A stretch of DNA of 25,059 bases from Chara braunii (lineage: Eukaryota > Streptophyta > Charophyceae > Charales > Characeae). The notes under the pieces are model-generated. The model had not been told where the DNA came from. It searched no databases and saw nothing but the letters and a program-made list of their open reading frames with translations. A program made the position numbers and the translations under genes. Location: NCBI GenBank assembly GCA_003427395.1, contig BFEA01000019.1, positions 4,577,279-4,602,337 on the forward strand, in the 5' to 3' direction. How positions within the stretch are numbered: position 1 is the stretch's first letter; every line of letters starts with the position of its first letter. Shown here piece by piece: positions 14,807-23,692 of the stretch.

Positions 14807-15706
14807 GTCAGGCCACCCAAACTTATGGGACATGTCTGACCCAGTCATTGAGTATATACAGATCAAAAGGCACAACTACTTCTCTCTTCTTTTGGGCATA
14901 TGACTAGGTCATTCTAGTCGCCCTGAACTGTTTAAATAGCCAAGTTATATATACCTCTCTGAACTTAATCTTCAAAGTGGACGTAGGACTGAGACATTCA
15001 TTTTAGAAACAATGCTCAGCCGACCCAAGTTACCTTCAGTTATACTCTTAATTAATACTCTTTTCAGTTTGTGATAAGCTATAGTCAGGCCACCCAAACT
15101 TATGGGACCCTGTCTGACTAGCGTGTTCTTAAAATAAATTAGTAATAAAATATAGCCAAATTATAATCTTTGGGTTCCAGCATGTGCGAGGCTTTGAGTT
15201 AGACCGCCCGAACTTACAGAACGGTCTGACTCTCTGCCTGATTCGTTCCTCTCTGATTCAACTTGTACGAGGCATTGGACTAGACCACCTAAACTTATAC
15301 AATGGTCTGCCCTCTGTCAAATTTACCCTCTCAGAATAAAAGAAGGAAGAGGTTGAGCCACCTAAACTTATAGAATGACTCAGACCTCCTTGTTCAGAAC
15401 CAAACAAACAAAGAAAACCCCAAAATAAACAAGGCAACCAAGGCACCTGAACTAACAGAATGCACTTGACCCCTGAAAAAGTCAAACACAATTAGCCCTC
15501 GCAAGTCAGAGCAACCAAATCACCTAAACTTATAGAATGACCTGATTCTCAAAGCAATCCCACAACACTAGGTCTCCCCAAACTTATGGGGACTTCTCTG
15601 CCTCCAGAGCAATCAGACCACCTAAACTTATAGAATGGTCTGACGCTCCACACAATCCAAAATAAACATAGCACTGGGTCTCCCCAAACTTATGGGGACT
15701 TCCCAG
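14807..15706. repeat. Array of stem-loops with conserved AACTTA loop
   Basis: Ten hairpins at 14807-14840, 15084-15118, 15198-15230, 15282-15308, 15349-15388, 15439-15468, 15521-15553, 15575-15592, 15607-15648 and 15674-15706. Nine have the loop AACTTA and one has AACTAA. The loop is closed by CTA/TAG, CTG/CAG, CCCA/TGGG or TCCCCA/TGGGGA. An outer stem follows, such as TCAGACCA/TGGTCTGA, AGACCG/CGGTCT, CAAG+GCA/TGC+CTTG, GAGGT+TGAG/CTCA+ACCTC or CTGGG/CCCAG. In the six CTA- or CTG-type copies the stems are joined by an unpaired C on the left and AA on the right. Two further stems without this loop are interspersed (14894-14923 and 14989-15019). Arms vary while pairing holds. Confidence 0.85.
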
Positions 15707-15979
15707 CCTTAATGACCCAGTCAAACTTTAATGCAATATTGCCTTCCTAACAACCTTCCCAGATGCATTCCCTTTTTACAATCTACTTTCACACAATCAA
15801 TAAAAAGTGAAACTGAGATTTCACAAACATTCGTTTATTTAATATGGTTTTATCCTGACAATTAAATTAAAAGGTCAAAGTAGGGATGCATGCAACATAC
15901 TCAGTCAAAATACAATAGGTAGTATATATAAGGCTATAATCTGGGATTATAGAGGGAACGCAACGTTTACCTTTCAATT
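15707..15979. other. Spacer without recognised features
   Basis: A/T-rich, with palindrome GCAATATTGC at 15733-15742. It lies between the AACTTA array and the covarying motif, like 213-530 on the left. Confidence 0.35.
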
Positions 15980-16027
15980 CCCTGTCTCCAGAACTCCTCC
16001 CGAGTTCCGGCAGAGCCCCCGCAATCG
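15980..16027 (+). repeat. Conserved hairpin motif, copy 2 (GAACTC/GAGTTC stem)
   Basis: Gap-free match to 531-578. GAACTC (15991-15996) pairs with GAGTTC (16002-16007) around CTCCC, with CC/GG outside an A-C mismatch. Compared with copy 1, two base pairs are exchanged on both arms (G-C to A-T and T-A to C-G). A further small stem GTGGG/CCCAC follows at 16028-16044. Confidence 0.7.
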
Positions 16028-16044
16028 GTGGGTTGACTCCCCAC

Positions 16045-17364
16045 AGAGTCTTGCTGCGGTCCTACGGGTTGCAATCCCGCCTGCCGCCTTCCTTTCAGAA
16101 CAAGACTAGACTTAGACTAAGAAGGGCAGAAGGAGGGGTTTCAGACGCTCGAGATACAGGAGAGGGACAAACTCAACTCTTTGGAGAGGACCTGGTTACC
16201 TTCACTCGCCTGAGGGCCCCGCAATGGTGGCTAAACACACAACAACTTGGTCAAGGCTGAAGTGAAACACCAGTCGTTGACTCCCTGACGACCCTCCAGA
16301 TTGCAGTAATAGACCCTCTTCATAAGGCTCAATCCTCCCCTTTGTCAGACCACTCTCACCTCCAGTCAAGGTTGCAGGCACGTGACCTTTAGCAAGGTTG
16401 CGATCAAGCTGCTCGCATCCCCTCTACTTCCATTCACGACACAAACAACTCACATTAACTCGTTGCTTTTGAAACCGCAGCAGTACTCTGATGCATTCTA
16501 CAGCGACAGAGGCTCAGTGATACCACACACAGTACTGGCTGGCTGTATAAATGCGGCATGCCCATCAACAAGTAAATCTGTCACTTCACAGTTGACCTCC
16601 TCGCTACTCCTGTTGCCTCGCCTGATATGACGGGAAGCACACAAGCCAGCGACCGAGTCTTCACCCTACGGTTGATCTCCTTGTTACTCAGACCCGACGA
16701 GATAGGTGGCATGTTGGTTAATAGGTAAGTTTCTAGCCTTGCTTCCTTCTCTTGCTATTCCGTGTGGCAGAATGAGCAGTACACCGACTGAGGTAATTGC
16801 GACCTAACTGGCCGCTGCCCTGCCCAAATGAGCAGCGGGTGCCAAGCTCGTCATGCGTACATAGAGCCAAAGGAGATTGAGACAAAGATCTCCCAACCAA
16901 CTTAAACGACCATACACCTTGAAGATCAATGAGAGGTCGCCCCCCCCCCTTGATAGGATGAACAACGCATCGACCAATTGGAGAAATCTTCGTTTTCGCA
17001 CTTTGCCCCTCGTTACTTTAGTCAGGCATGACAGTAGCTCATCGTTCGCCCAACCAGCCTCAAACCCAGGTCATTGGGACATTCATCGCACCCAAGTAAA
17101 CAATACTCATGCAACCCAATCACGTCAACAAACCATATCAAAGTCCGGTACCAGGAGCCCAACGACTTCGAACATACATCCGAAAAGGAAACAACAGAAA
17201 TGGATCTGTCCCCAAAACGCGAGGAGATACATTCTTGTTTTCATCCCCCTTATCTGCACGCCTCTTTCGCACCTCGTTCCTCTAAGTCTATTATGCTATC
17301 GCTAAATCCAACACTGTCATCGAATGCGCGGTGATCCGAACCCCAAGTCACTGTTTTATCCCCC
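16045..17364. other. Stretch without a recognised gene
   Basis: Open frames of 65-142 codons overlap in several phases, most without ATG context or any domain I recognise. A hairpin CCGCTGC/GCAGCGG is at 16812-16838 and a C10 run is near 16940. Nothing else stands out. Confidence 0.35.
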
Positions 17365-17414
17365 AGGTGCAGTTTGCCTCTGTCTGCCCCAAATGACCCT
17401 GTCTTATCCCCCTC
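17365..17414 (+). repeat. 50-bp exact repeat, copy 1
   Basis: Begins AGGTGCAGTTTGCCTCTG and is identical over 50 bp to 19231-19280, with unrelated flanks on both sides. Both copies lie in open frames reading GAVCLCLPQMTLSYPP. Confidence 0.9.
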
Positions 17415-17996
17415 CCACACTGGGCCATATCGAGAAAACGGGTAAGACATCGTTTTCTGCTTCCGCCATGCCCCTTGACATTCCCACACAGCCTCGTTCT
17501 CCACTAACCTCCCTTTCTATTAACCTTCTGCTAATTCTGACTGTAGAACCAAGGTCGTCACCCCTAAAAGCCTAAGATTCAAGTCCTCCCTCGCCCGACT
17601 CCGTCCTGAAACGAGGGAGATATACATCTCCCATCGACTTTCCTTCTCACTCCTACGACCTTTCCACGCACCCGTTTCTCTTAATAGTCGCTAATCTATT
17701 AGCCTTTAACTAAAACGAGCTTCGAACCTGAAATCGCTTAGGTCCAAAACCCCTACTTACTACCTTTGTTTCTTCGATTCCATTTTATGTCGTGCGAGCT
17801 AAACAGAAGTCTCTTCCTACCATATCCATTATTCTGCCATATCTTCGCGCGGTCCTTCTCTTTTTTATCTCCTCCTACACTAATCGTTTTCCAAAACGAA
17901 CTTCATTTTCGTATTCGCCTCTTCCAAAAACTAGGGAAGCGAGTCTTGTTTTGCCCGATTTCGTCAAGAATCGGTCGAACTACTTGCTTTTTACTC
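17415..17996. other. Stretch without a recognised gene
   Basis: C/T-rich sequence. Frames at 17766-18059 and 17792-18025 overlap each other and run into the inverted-repeat element, so they are not taken as genes. Confidence 0.35.
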
Positions 17997-18538
17997 CAAC
18001 AGAAAAATTTTCCAGAATTAAATAATCATTCTATAGTAGAATTACATTCTAAATTTTAAATTTTTATTCCATCTTTAAAAATGTCATTCCAATTTTAAAA
18101 TTTTTCTTCTTACTTGAAAACTTTCCTTCCAAGAATGGGGTATGCCTTCTTATTTGAACTGCATGCTAGAGATGGAATGAAAGTCTGGATGAGTTCATGA
18201 AATATTTTAATTGGATTGTCATTCTAAGTAAAGATTTTCAGTCATAAATAGGTTAATCCAATCTAAATTGGAAGATATTTGTTGTAGTAGAATGAAAGTT
18301 GAATTAAGACATTTCATAAACTTGTCAAGACTTTCATTCCATCTTCAACAAATAGATGTAGTTGGAAGGGAAAACTCATATGTGGACGGGAACTTATCAA
18401 ATAAAACTGAAAATTTTAGAATTCGACGAACATTGGAATGATAATTTATAAATATGAAGGATTTTTTTTTTTTAGAATGTTTTTTTTTTTTTTAGAATGT
18501 TTTTTGAACTTTCATTTCTCGTGGGAATTTTTTTGTTG
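17997..18538. mobile_element. Non-autonomous TIR (MITE-like) element, copy 1
   Basis: A 542-bp A/T-rich element, related over its whole length to 22304-22825. Ends are CAACAGAAAAATT and AATTTTTTTGTTG, a 13-bp terminal inverted repeat with one mismatch. Similarity between copies stops at these ends, and TC flanks both sides as a possible 2-bp target duplication. An internal inverted repeat AGATGGAATGAAAGTCT (18170-18186) / AGACTTTCATTCCATCT (18328-18344) is perfect over 17 bp and continues imperfectly. Many ATTCYA words lie near both ends in opposite orientations. A T12 plus TAGAATG piece is duplicated near 18463-18505. No transposase is encoded. I cannot assign a superfamily. Confidence 0.8.
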
Positions 18539-19230
18539 TCCTTCTTCCTTTCTCCCTTGTTCAGCTCCGTGCACTAACTTCTCTACCTAGCTCCTTTCCT
18601 ACTAACCCAACGGCCAAACTGATCCTACCACGTGATTTATCAGGTGCCAGAACCCCAAAATCGACCTTTACTCCACCCGATTCCGTTAAGGAACGAGCGA
18701 GTTGTGTATCCTCAAGTCGGCCATAGCTCCTTCGCTGTCTTCCCAAATTTTGAATGCACCTGGCGCGAATCTACACCAGGTTCGTTTACTCCCACTCTTC
18801 ACTGCGTCAGCGCCTGTTGTTCTGTTGCTTCGCCTCGCCTACTGCTACTTGCTTAGTGTCCAGCGGTCACTGTGGCTTGGTCCTTCTTGTTCGATGGACT
18901 CAGCCACTCGCCTCCTCTCCTGCCAGTCTCCCCTTCAAAACTGCAGCGCAAGCCCTCTCTCTATCTCCGCTTGCACCTGACACAGTACGGTGGTCAGTGT
19001 CTACCTTCTCTTTCACAGCCCCCAACGATAGCGGATCCTGCAGCAGCCCACTTCGTAGTGGCTAATAGTCAACTCGGGCACGCCAGCTATCCCCAGGAGG
19101 CTTCGAAAGGAACTGGTTGCCGGGCCAGTTCGATTTTCCCCTTCCGCCTCTGCAGCCCCGGTCCGACAACCGTTTCGCACGCAGCATCGCTGCTGGCTTT
19201 GTTACGACCTTTCTCCAAGTTGCTCCGCCT
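18539..19230. other. C/T-rich stretch, no recognised gene
   Basis: Open in three phases over long parts, which points to composition and not coding. Confidence 0.35.
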
Positions 19231-19450
19231 AGGTGCAGTTTGCCTCTGTCTGCCCCAAATGACCCTGTCTTATCCCCCTCTTAAAGAGCACGGGCGACAC
19301 GCAGCAGCCCTGCAGCAGATAGTGGTTGGGGGAATGTGTTTCTGCAGAGAGTCCTCACCCCTTAGGTCCCTCCTGCCTTGTAGGCTAGTCACCCACCGGT
19401 TCGCATGCACGTTGAACTCACCGACCCGCGTTTTAAAACAGTTAAGGTAG
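18872..19450 (+). CDS. Unrecognised 192-codon open frame (doubtful)
   Basis: Longest ATG-started open frame that is not made of simple repeats. The translation (starting MAWSFLFDGL) is rich in Ser, Leu, Pro and Ala, shows no domain, signal or motif I recognise, and overlaps other open frames in the same C/T-rich stretch. Its middle contains the 50-bp exact repeat. The start has no special support. Most likely a chance frame. Confidence 0.12.
   Translation: MAWSFLFDGLSHSPPLLPVSPSKLQRKPSLYLRLHLTQYGGQCLPSLSQPPTIADPAAAHFVVANSQLGHASYPQEASKGTGCRASSIFPFRLCSPGPTTVSHAASLLALLRPFSKLLRLGAVCLCLPQMTLSYPPLKEHGRHAAALQQIVVGGMCFCRESSPLRSLLPCRLVTHRFACTLNSPTRVLKQLR
19231..19280 (+). repeat. 50-bp exact repeat, copy 2
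   Basis: Identical to 17365-17414. After it the sequences diverge at once (TTAAAG against CCACAC). Confidence 0.9.
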
Positions 19451-19914
19451 AGGAATTTTTGTCAGCATCCCGAATACGCAGGAACTCGTAGGTCAACCCA
19501 AAGATGCGTGCTCTCAAGGTCCTCGGCCGTCGTGACGATCTCTAAATCCTTTGCCTCGTCTTAGTCAAATAACATCATCTCATAAAACAAAAGTGATAAT
19601 ACGACGTTGAATAAAATTTTTTATAAAATTTTAATCGTCAGTATATGATGAATTGATGGAAAACAACCCACTAGTACAGTTCTACACCGGGTCTAGCTTT
19701 GTCGGATACCTAAATAAACTAGTACTGGGCAACGCGTAGGTCCACCGAAACATTCTGAAAGTTTACACTGTTGTCGATGCCGTCCTCCGCACGTATGCAC
19801 GGGTCACCGATAAGTGCAACAGTCAAACGACAAAAATCTATTTATTCCTAGTTTAATCGAAAATTAAAAATTTGGTCGGCGCCCACGCCGGTTTTCACTA
19901 TCATCAATCAAAAA

Positions 19915-19917
<3 letters not shown>
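19451..19917. other. Stretch without a recognised gene
   Basis: Contains TAAAATTTT twice (19612-19632), CCCACTAGT pairing with ACTAG and TGGG around a 42-bp loop (19667-19729), and CGGCG/CGCCG with loop CCCA (19877-19890). Confidence 0.35.

Positions 19918-19944
<27 letters not shown>
19918..19944 (+). repeat. Poly-A run (27)
   Basis: Could be the tail of a retroposed sequence on the plus strand. No body, target duplication or poly-A signal could be fixed. Confidence 0.9.
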
Positions 19945-19948
<4 letters not shown>

Positions 19949-20066
19949 GTGCGCCTCAGATCCGTGCGCCCACACACTCTCTACTCTCGTCAACCATCCA
20001 GTCAGCCTTGACCACAGACGCAGTCGCGCCTCGCGCAGTATACTCAAACTTTGAACTGAACTTATT

Positions 20067-20135
20067 TTCGGTCATCTGCAAAAACCAGGGCGGATACCCT
20101 TGTAAGGGTATTCGCACCGACAGCGGTAGGAAGCG
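20067..20135 (+). repeat. Conserved YPCK / palindrome block, copy 2
   Basis: ATACCCTT and AAGGGTAT (20094-20111) form a perfect 18-bp inverted repeat with a GT centre, extended outward by GCG/CGC. In frame it reads VICKNQGGYPCKGIRTDSG, matching copy 1 at 8464-8532. The enclosing open frame 20008-20223 begins at TTG and ends 4 nt before a consensus donor AG|GTAAGT (20226/20227). Confidence 0.5.
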
Positions 20136-20139
20136 ATCC

Positions 20140-20147
20140 TATAAAAG
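20140..20147 (+). promoter_or_regulatory. TATA box candidate TATAAAAG
   Basis: Full-consensus TATA box, about 310 bp upstream of the ATG at 20453. It lies inside the open frame of the YPCK block, so it cannot both be a promoter and serve that frame. Confidence 0.2.
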
Positions 20148-20233
20148 AAAGGGGGAGCCGAGTTTCTGGCTGCGAGTGTATGGGCGATTTTGCCACGCTG
20201 TGTACTGGCAAGCTAAGGCGTGAGAGGTAAGTG

Positions 20234-20320
20234 GCGAAGGGGGTGTGTGGTAGTCAGCCTGCTAGTGCCTGGGGTGTTGGACTGCGGCTATTCCGGGACG
20301 GCTTGGTCTCGACCCTCGAG
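20234..20320 (+). other. Possible tRNA-like fragment
   Basis: GTGTTGGACTGCGG (about 20273-20286), reminiscent of an anticodon region, is followed by GGTCTCGACCC (20305-20315), close to a B box. No complete cloverleaf can be formed. It may be the head of a tRNA-derived SINE or chance. Confidence 0.2.
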
Positions 20321-20452
20321 TGAAGTGGGCAGTCTGCGTGCGCTAGTGCTAGGCACCAATCTCAGCTCAACAAGCAGGCGGCTATTGCATGTAGCAATGG
20401 CCTTTTTGGCTATAGGCCAGGGCATTTGAGGTTTTACTGGAGTTGGGAGTCT

Positions 20453-20866
20453 ATGAGTGAAGAGGGAGCTACAGTGGATGTATGCTTAAGCTACAGTAAA
20501 AGTGACGGGATGACCAAGCTAAAAATTAATGTCTATGAAGGGAAGGAGTAGGAGATGAGGGAGGATGCAAAGGTTCAGGGTGTAATTACGGAGGCTCATG
20601 ACCGAGCCGAGCGGCGGTTCATAAGAGATGGAGTGACTGCGAGCTTAAAGATAAGTGTTACTTACCATGAAGAGGAGACCTCCACGAGCACGACAGAGAG
20701 AGAACAGCAGGAGCTGGACCGCGGCTCTGAAGCGGAGTTCGAGGCCAGCTATACACAGACCAGGTCATTCCAAGGACTGAAGCAGTGGCGAAGAGAGCAC
20801 CCGCCAACAGAATTGGTAGAGGACGGGCCCGAGGCTAGTTCTGCCCAGCAGAGGGACCAAGACTGA
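20453..20866 (+). pseudogene. Unrecognised open frame interrupted by one TAG
   Basis: From ATG at 20453 the frame reads MSEEGATVDVCLSYSKSDGM and continues to an in-frame TAG at 20549-20551 (codon 33). It then stays open for about 104 codons to TGA at 20864-20866. The residues on both sides have a balanced, charged, protein-like composition (for example HDRAERRFIRDGVTASLKIS), unlike the low-complexity frames elsewhere. An internal ATG at 20555 could start a 103-residue product. I recognise no family; a retroelement or host gene fragment with a C-to-T change in a CAG codon is plausible. The upstream in-frame stop is TGA at 20321. Confidence 0.3.
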
Positions 20867-21726
20867 GAGAGAGAGGTGACTATTTGCACCCAGTCGGACC
20901 TGTTGTAAAAGTGGGTCTCGAACGAATCATGAGGGGGACATGGACATACTCAGCTGAGGGGTAAACCGCTGGGAACAACCTTTGGGCTGCGTGGTGGAAG
21001 GAGAGAGTGACGCAAATGACCTGAAGGCCAGCTCGAGACGGCGGAAAGACTAGGCCGCTGGGTGGCGAGTGGGGGTCAACTCGCGAGGTGAGGTGCATGA
21101 GGAGAGGGGACAGACATGAGAGAGAGAAAAGTGGGGCTGCTAAACAGTTGACGTCATCGCTGATAAAGGGACGAGCGACCATGATCGAGAGAGAAAAGAC
21201 GAGTGAGGGACAAGAGGGAGGCACGTGTAACAACTATGTTCAAGGACGGGAGAAAAGTGAGGTTCACGGGTTAAAGCGTGTCGACCGGCCTCTAAATGAG
21301 AGATAAGCAACTACAAGAGCGAGGGTAAGCTAGATCCGGGGAGAGAGTGAGAGGGAGTGTCGGCAGAAGTCGACCGAGTCGCCTGCACGACGAAGGTCGT
21401 CTGGTGATCGTGACCGCCGGTGGCTTACTTGGTTCCTGCTTTGTGCTCAGATATGGTTCTCTTCCTGTCTTCACTGTGATTGGAGCAAGCGTCCGTTTGT
21501 GCTGATCTATTACCACCATTATGCCCTTCTTGAAATGAGTATGTGAAAGGAGGGTCTGTGTGAGCGCTACGGATGACTCGTGCTTGATTCGAGCGGGGAA
21601 GAGGTCACGCAAGAAGAGACGAGGTTGCACGTGATGAGGGAGAGATGTAGGCGCGTTATGCGTAGCCTGTAAGGGATTCGCACGACGCGACACTGATCAT
21701 CTTACGCTACGAGGAGAGGCGCCAGT
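20867..21726. other. Purine-rich stretch without a recognised gene
   Basis: GAGAGA-rich on the plus strand, so the minus strand carries Ser/Leu/Pro-rich open frames (20880-21233 and 21292-21693) with no domain. They are treated as compositional. Confidence 0.35.
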
Positions 21727-21757
21727 AAAAAAAAAAAAAAAAAAAAAAGGTGGGGGG
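21727..21757 (+). repeat. Poly-A (22) followed by GGTGGGGGGG
   Basis: Homopolymer junction, possibly a retroposon tail. The length is likely uncertain. Confidence 0.85.
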
Positions 21758-22303
21758 GTTGTGCCTTTTAATTTTGGTTGACGATAACTATTTTTGTGCA
21801 TGGTTTGATTAGTGAGATACAACGGGGTGATAGTGGCACACCGGGAAAAGAGAGTTCAACGGTAGCACACTTAATAGTTGCCTCGAGATTCTGCCCCCCG
21901 ATAGCAAGAATAAGCAAGTTTCTTTCGTCGACGTCTTTCAGTATGGATGTGCGATAGTTACCCTCTTTCTTGATTTAATACTATGTGAGCTAGCCTTGTA
22001 GTTGCTATTGATTAAGATGATGGAAATGGGCAACTGTGTTAAGTGCGAATTACAGACGAGCCCTTGTTAGGTTGAGTGAAATACATTTGTCCAGCGAGTT
22101 TGAGCGAAATAACGACGTTTGTGGCAACAACTGTGAGGTGATATGGCTACTTCATACATTTAACCATGTGTAAGAGATAAGTGACAACGTAAGAGAAATA
22201 TCGGTTTAAACCGATGACTAAGATATGTGTTAATTACGAAGGTTGATTTCACCGGATAAGATTATACTGGATCATATGGGTGCAATCCCAAGAACCTCGA
22301 GAG
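21758..22303. other. Stretch with a 16-bp palindrome, no gene
   Basis: The only structure seen is ATCGGTTTAAACCGAT at 22200-22215, a perfect palindrome. Confidence 0.35.
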
Positions 22304-22825
22304 CAACAGAAAAAATTTTCAAAATTAAATAATCATTCTACAGTAAACTTACATTCTAAATTTCAAATTTTCATTCCATCTTAAAAAATGTAATTCCAAT
22401 TTAAAAAAATTTCGTCTTACTTGAAAACTTTCCTTCCAAAAATGGGGTATCCCTTCTTATTTGAACTGCATGCTAGAGATGGAATAAAAGTTTGACTGAG
22501 TTCATGAAATATTTTAATTGGACTGTTATTCTAAGTAAGGATTTCCAGTCATAAATAGGCTAATCCAATCTAAATTAGAAGATATTTGTTGTAGTGGAAT
22601 GAAAGTTTAATTAAAACATTTCGTAAACTCGTCCAGACTTTCATTCCATCTTGAACATATAGATGTAGTTGGAAGGGAAAACTCATACTTAGACGGGAAC
22701 TTATCAAATAAAGCTGTAAATTTTAGAATTGGACGAACGTTGGAATGACAATTGATAAATATGATGGATTTTTTTCTTATGGAATTTTTTTTCAACTTTA
22801 ATTTCTCGTGGGAATTTTTCTGTTG
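22304..22825. mobile_element. Non-autonomous TIR (MITE-like) element, copy 2
   Basis: Second copy of the element at 17997, in the same orientation, with many scattered substitutions and small indels. Ends are CAACAGAAAAAATT and AATTTTTCTGTTG. AG flanks both sides as a possible 2-bp target duplication. The internal inverted repeat is kept in weaker form (AGATGGAATAAAAGTTTG / AGACTTTCATTCCATCT). It lacks the T-rich duplication seen near the right end of copy 1. Confidence 0.8.
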
Positions 22826-23649
22826 AGTGTATGTCAAAGTTCGACTGATTTTGAGATGTTACTTTCGTCATGAACTGACCATGCTATCTAATTGTGTGTG
22901 CAATTGTCTTTTGTTGAGTCGAGAGAGAAAGGAGAAACTTTGGAACTGGTAAAGTCATCCGCTAGAATGCAATCCAAATTTGTTTTAGTACATCGGGACT
23001 TATAATCGATTCTCTGAGAAGTATTAAACGTAGCGGTTATTGTTGCTCCGGTCGCTACCTCCCTATATTCACGAGTGGTGGATGGTCAAACATCATTTTA
23101 CTCATCCTAGCAAGTCAGAAGTAACCAAAGGTGTGCATCTCACATGTCATAAATATAATCAGCAGGGACATTCAGAGACAGAAAAGAAAGAATAATTGTT
23201 GTTTATTGGAGTGATAATGGACCAACAATAGGGGCGAGCGAACGAGCTTGCTACTGTGGAGCTCTGAGTCCCTCTCTCCAAAATTTTCCTTCTACTCTGC
23301 TCCTGTATCCCGGTAAGCAGACGTGTTCCAACTGATGAGTTGCTTGAATGGTGTCGTTCGTAATTTCACGAGCACAACACAATGATGGGAAAAACCTGAT
23401 CCAATCAAGTGATAATCTTCACTACTTGCAATTAGATCAAAATGAGACTTTACCTATTAACGACCTTACTCGGTGTGGCCCGAGTTTTCAGAGGGGATAA
23501 AGACTCGTCGGTGTTCCTACCTTATTTGGTTGATGGGGAGAAATAAAATAATATTGAAGAAAATCGCCTACCTTTTTGCTAAGTTTCTATTTGATGGTGA
23601 TTAAATGGTCATGCACTGTCTTTATCATGCTAACGGTGGGTTCACACAC

Positions 23650-23650
<1 letters not shown>
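22826..23650. other. Stretch without recognised features
   Basis: No open frame of note. A stem GTAGCG/CGCTAC spans 23030-23058. Confidence 0.35.

Positions 23651-23651
<1 letters not shown>

Positions 23652-23689
<38 letters not shown>
23652..23689 (+). repeat. (AT)n microsatellite
   Basis: Uninterrupted TA repeat of 38 bp after CACACACGTG. Confidence 0.95.

Positions 23690-23692
<3 letters not shown>

Noticed and set aside
20549-20551. Alternative genetic code (UAG as Gln)
   Set aside because: One in-frame TAG in an unrecognised frame is better explained by a pseudogene.
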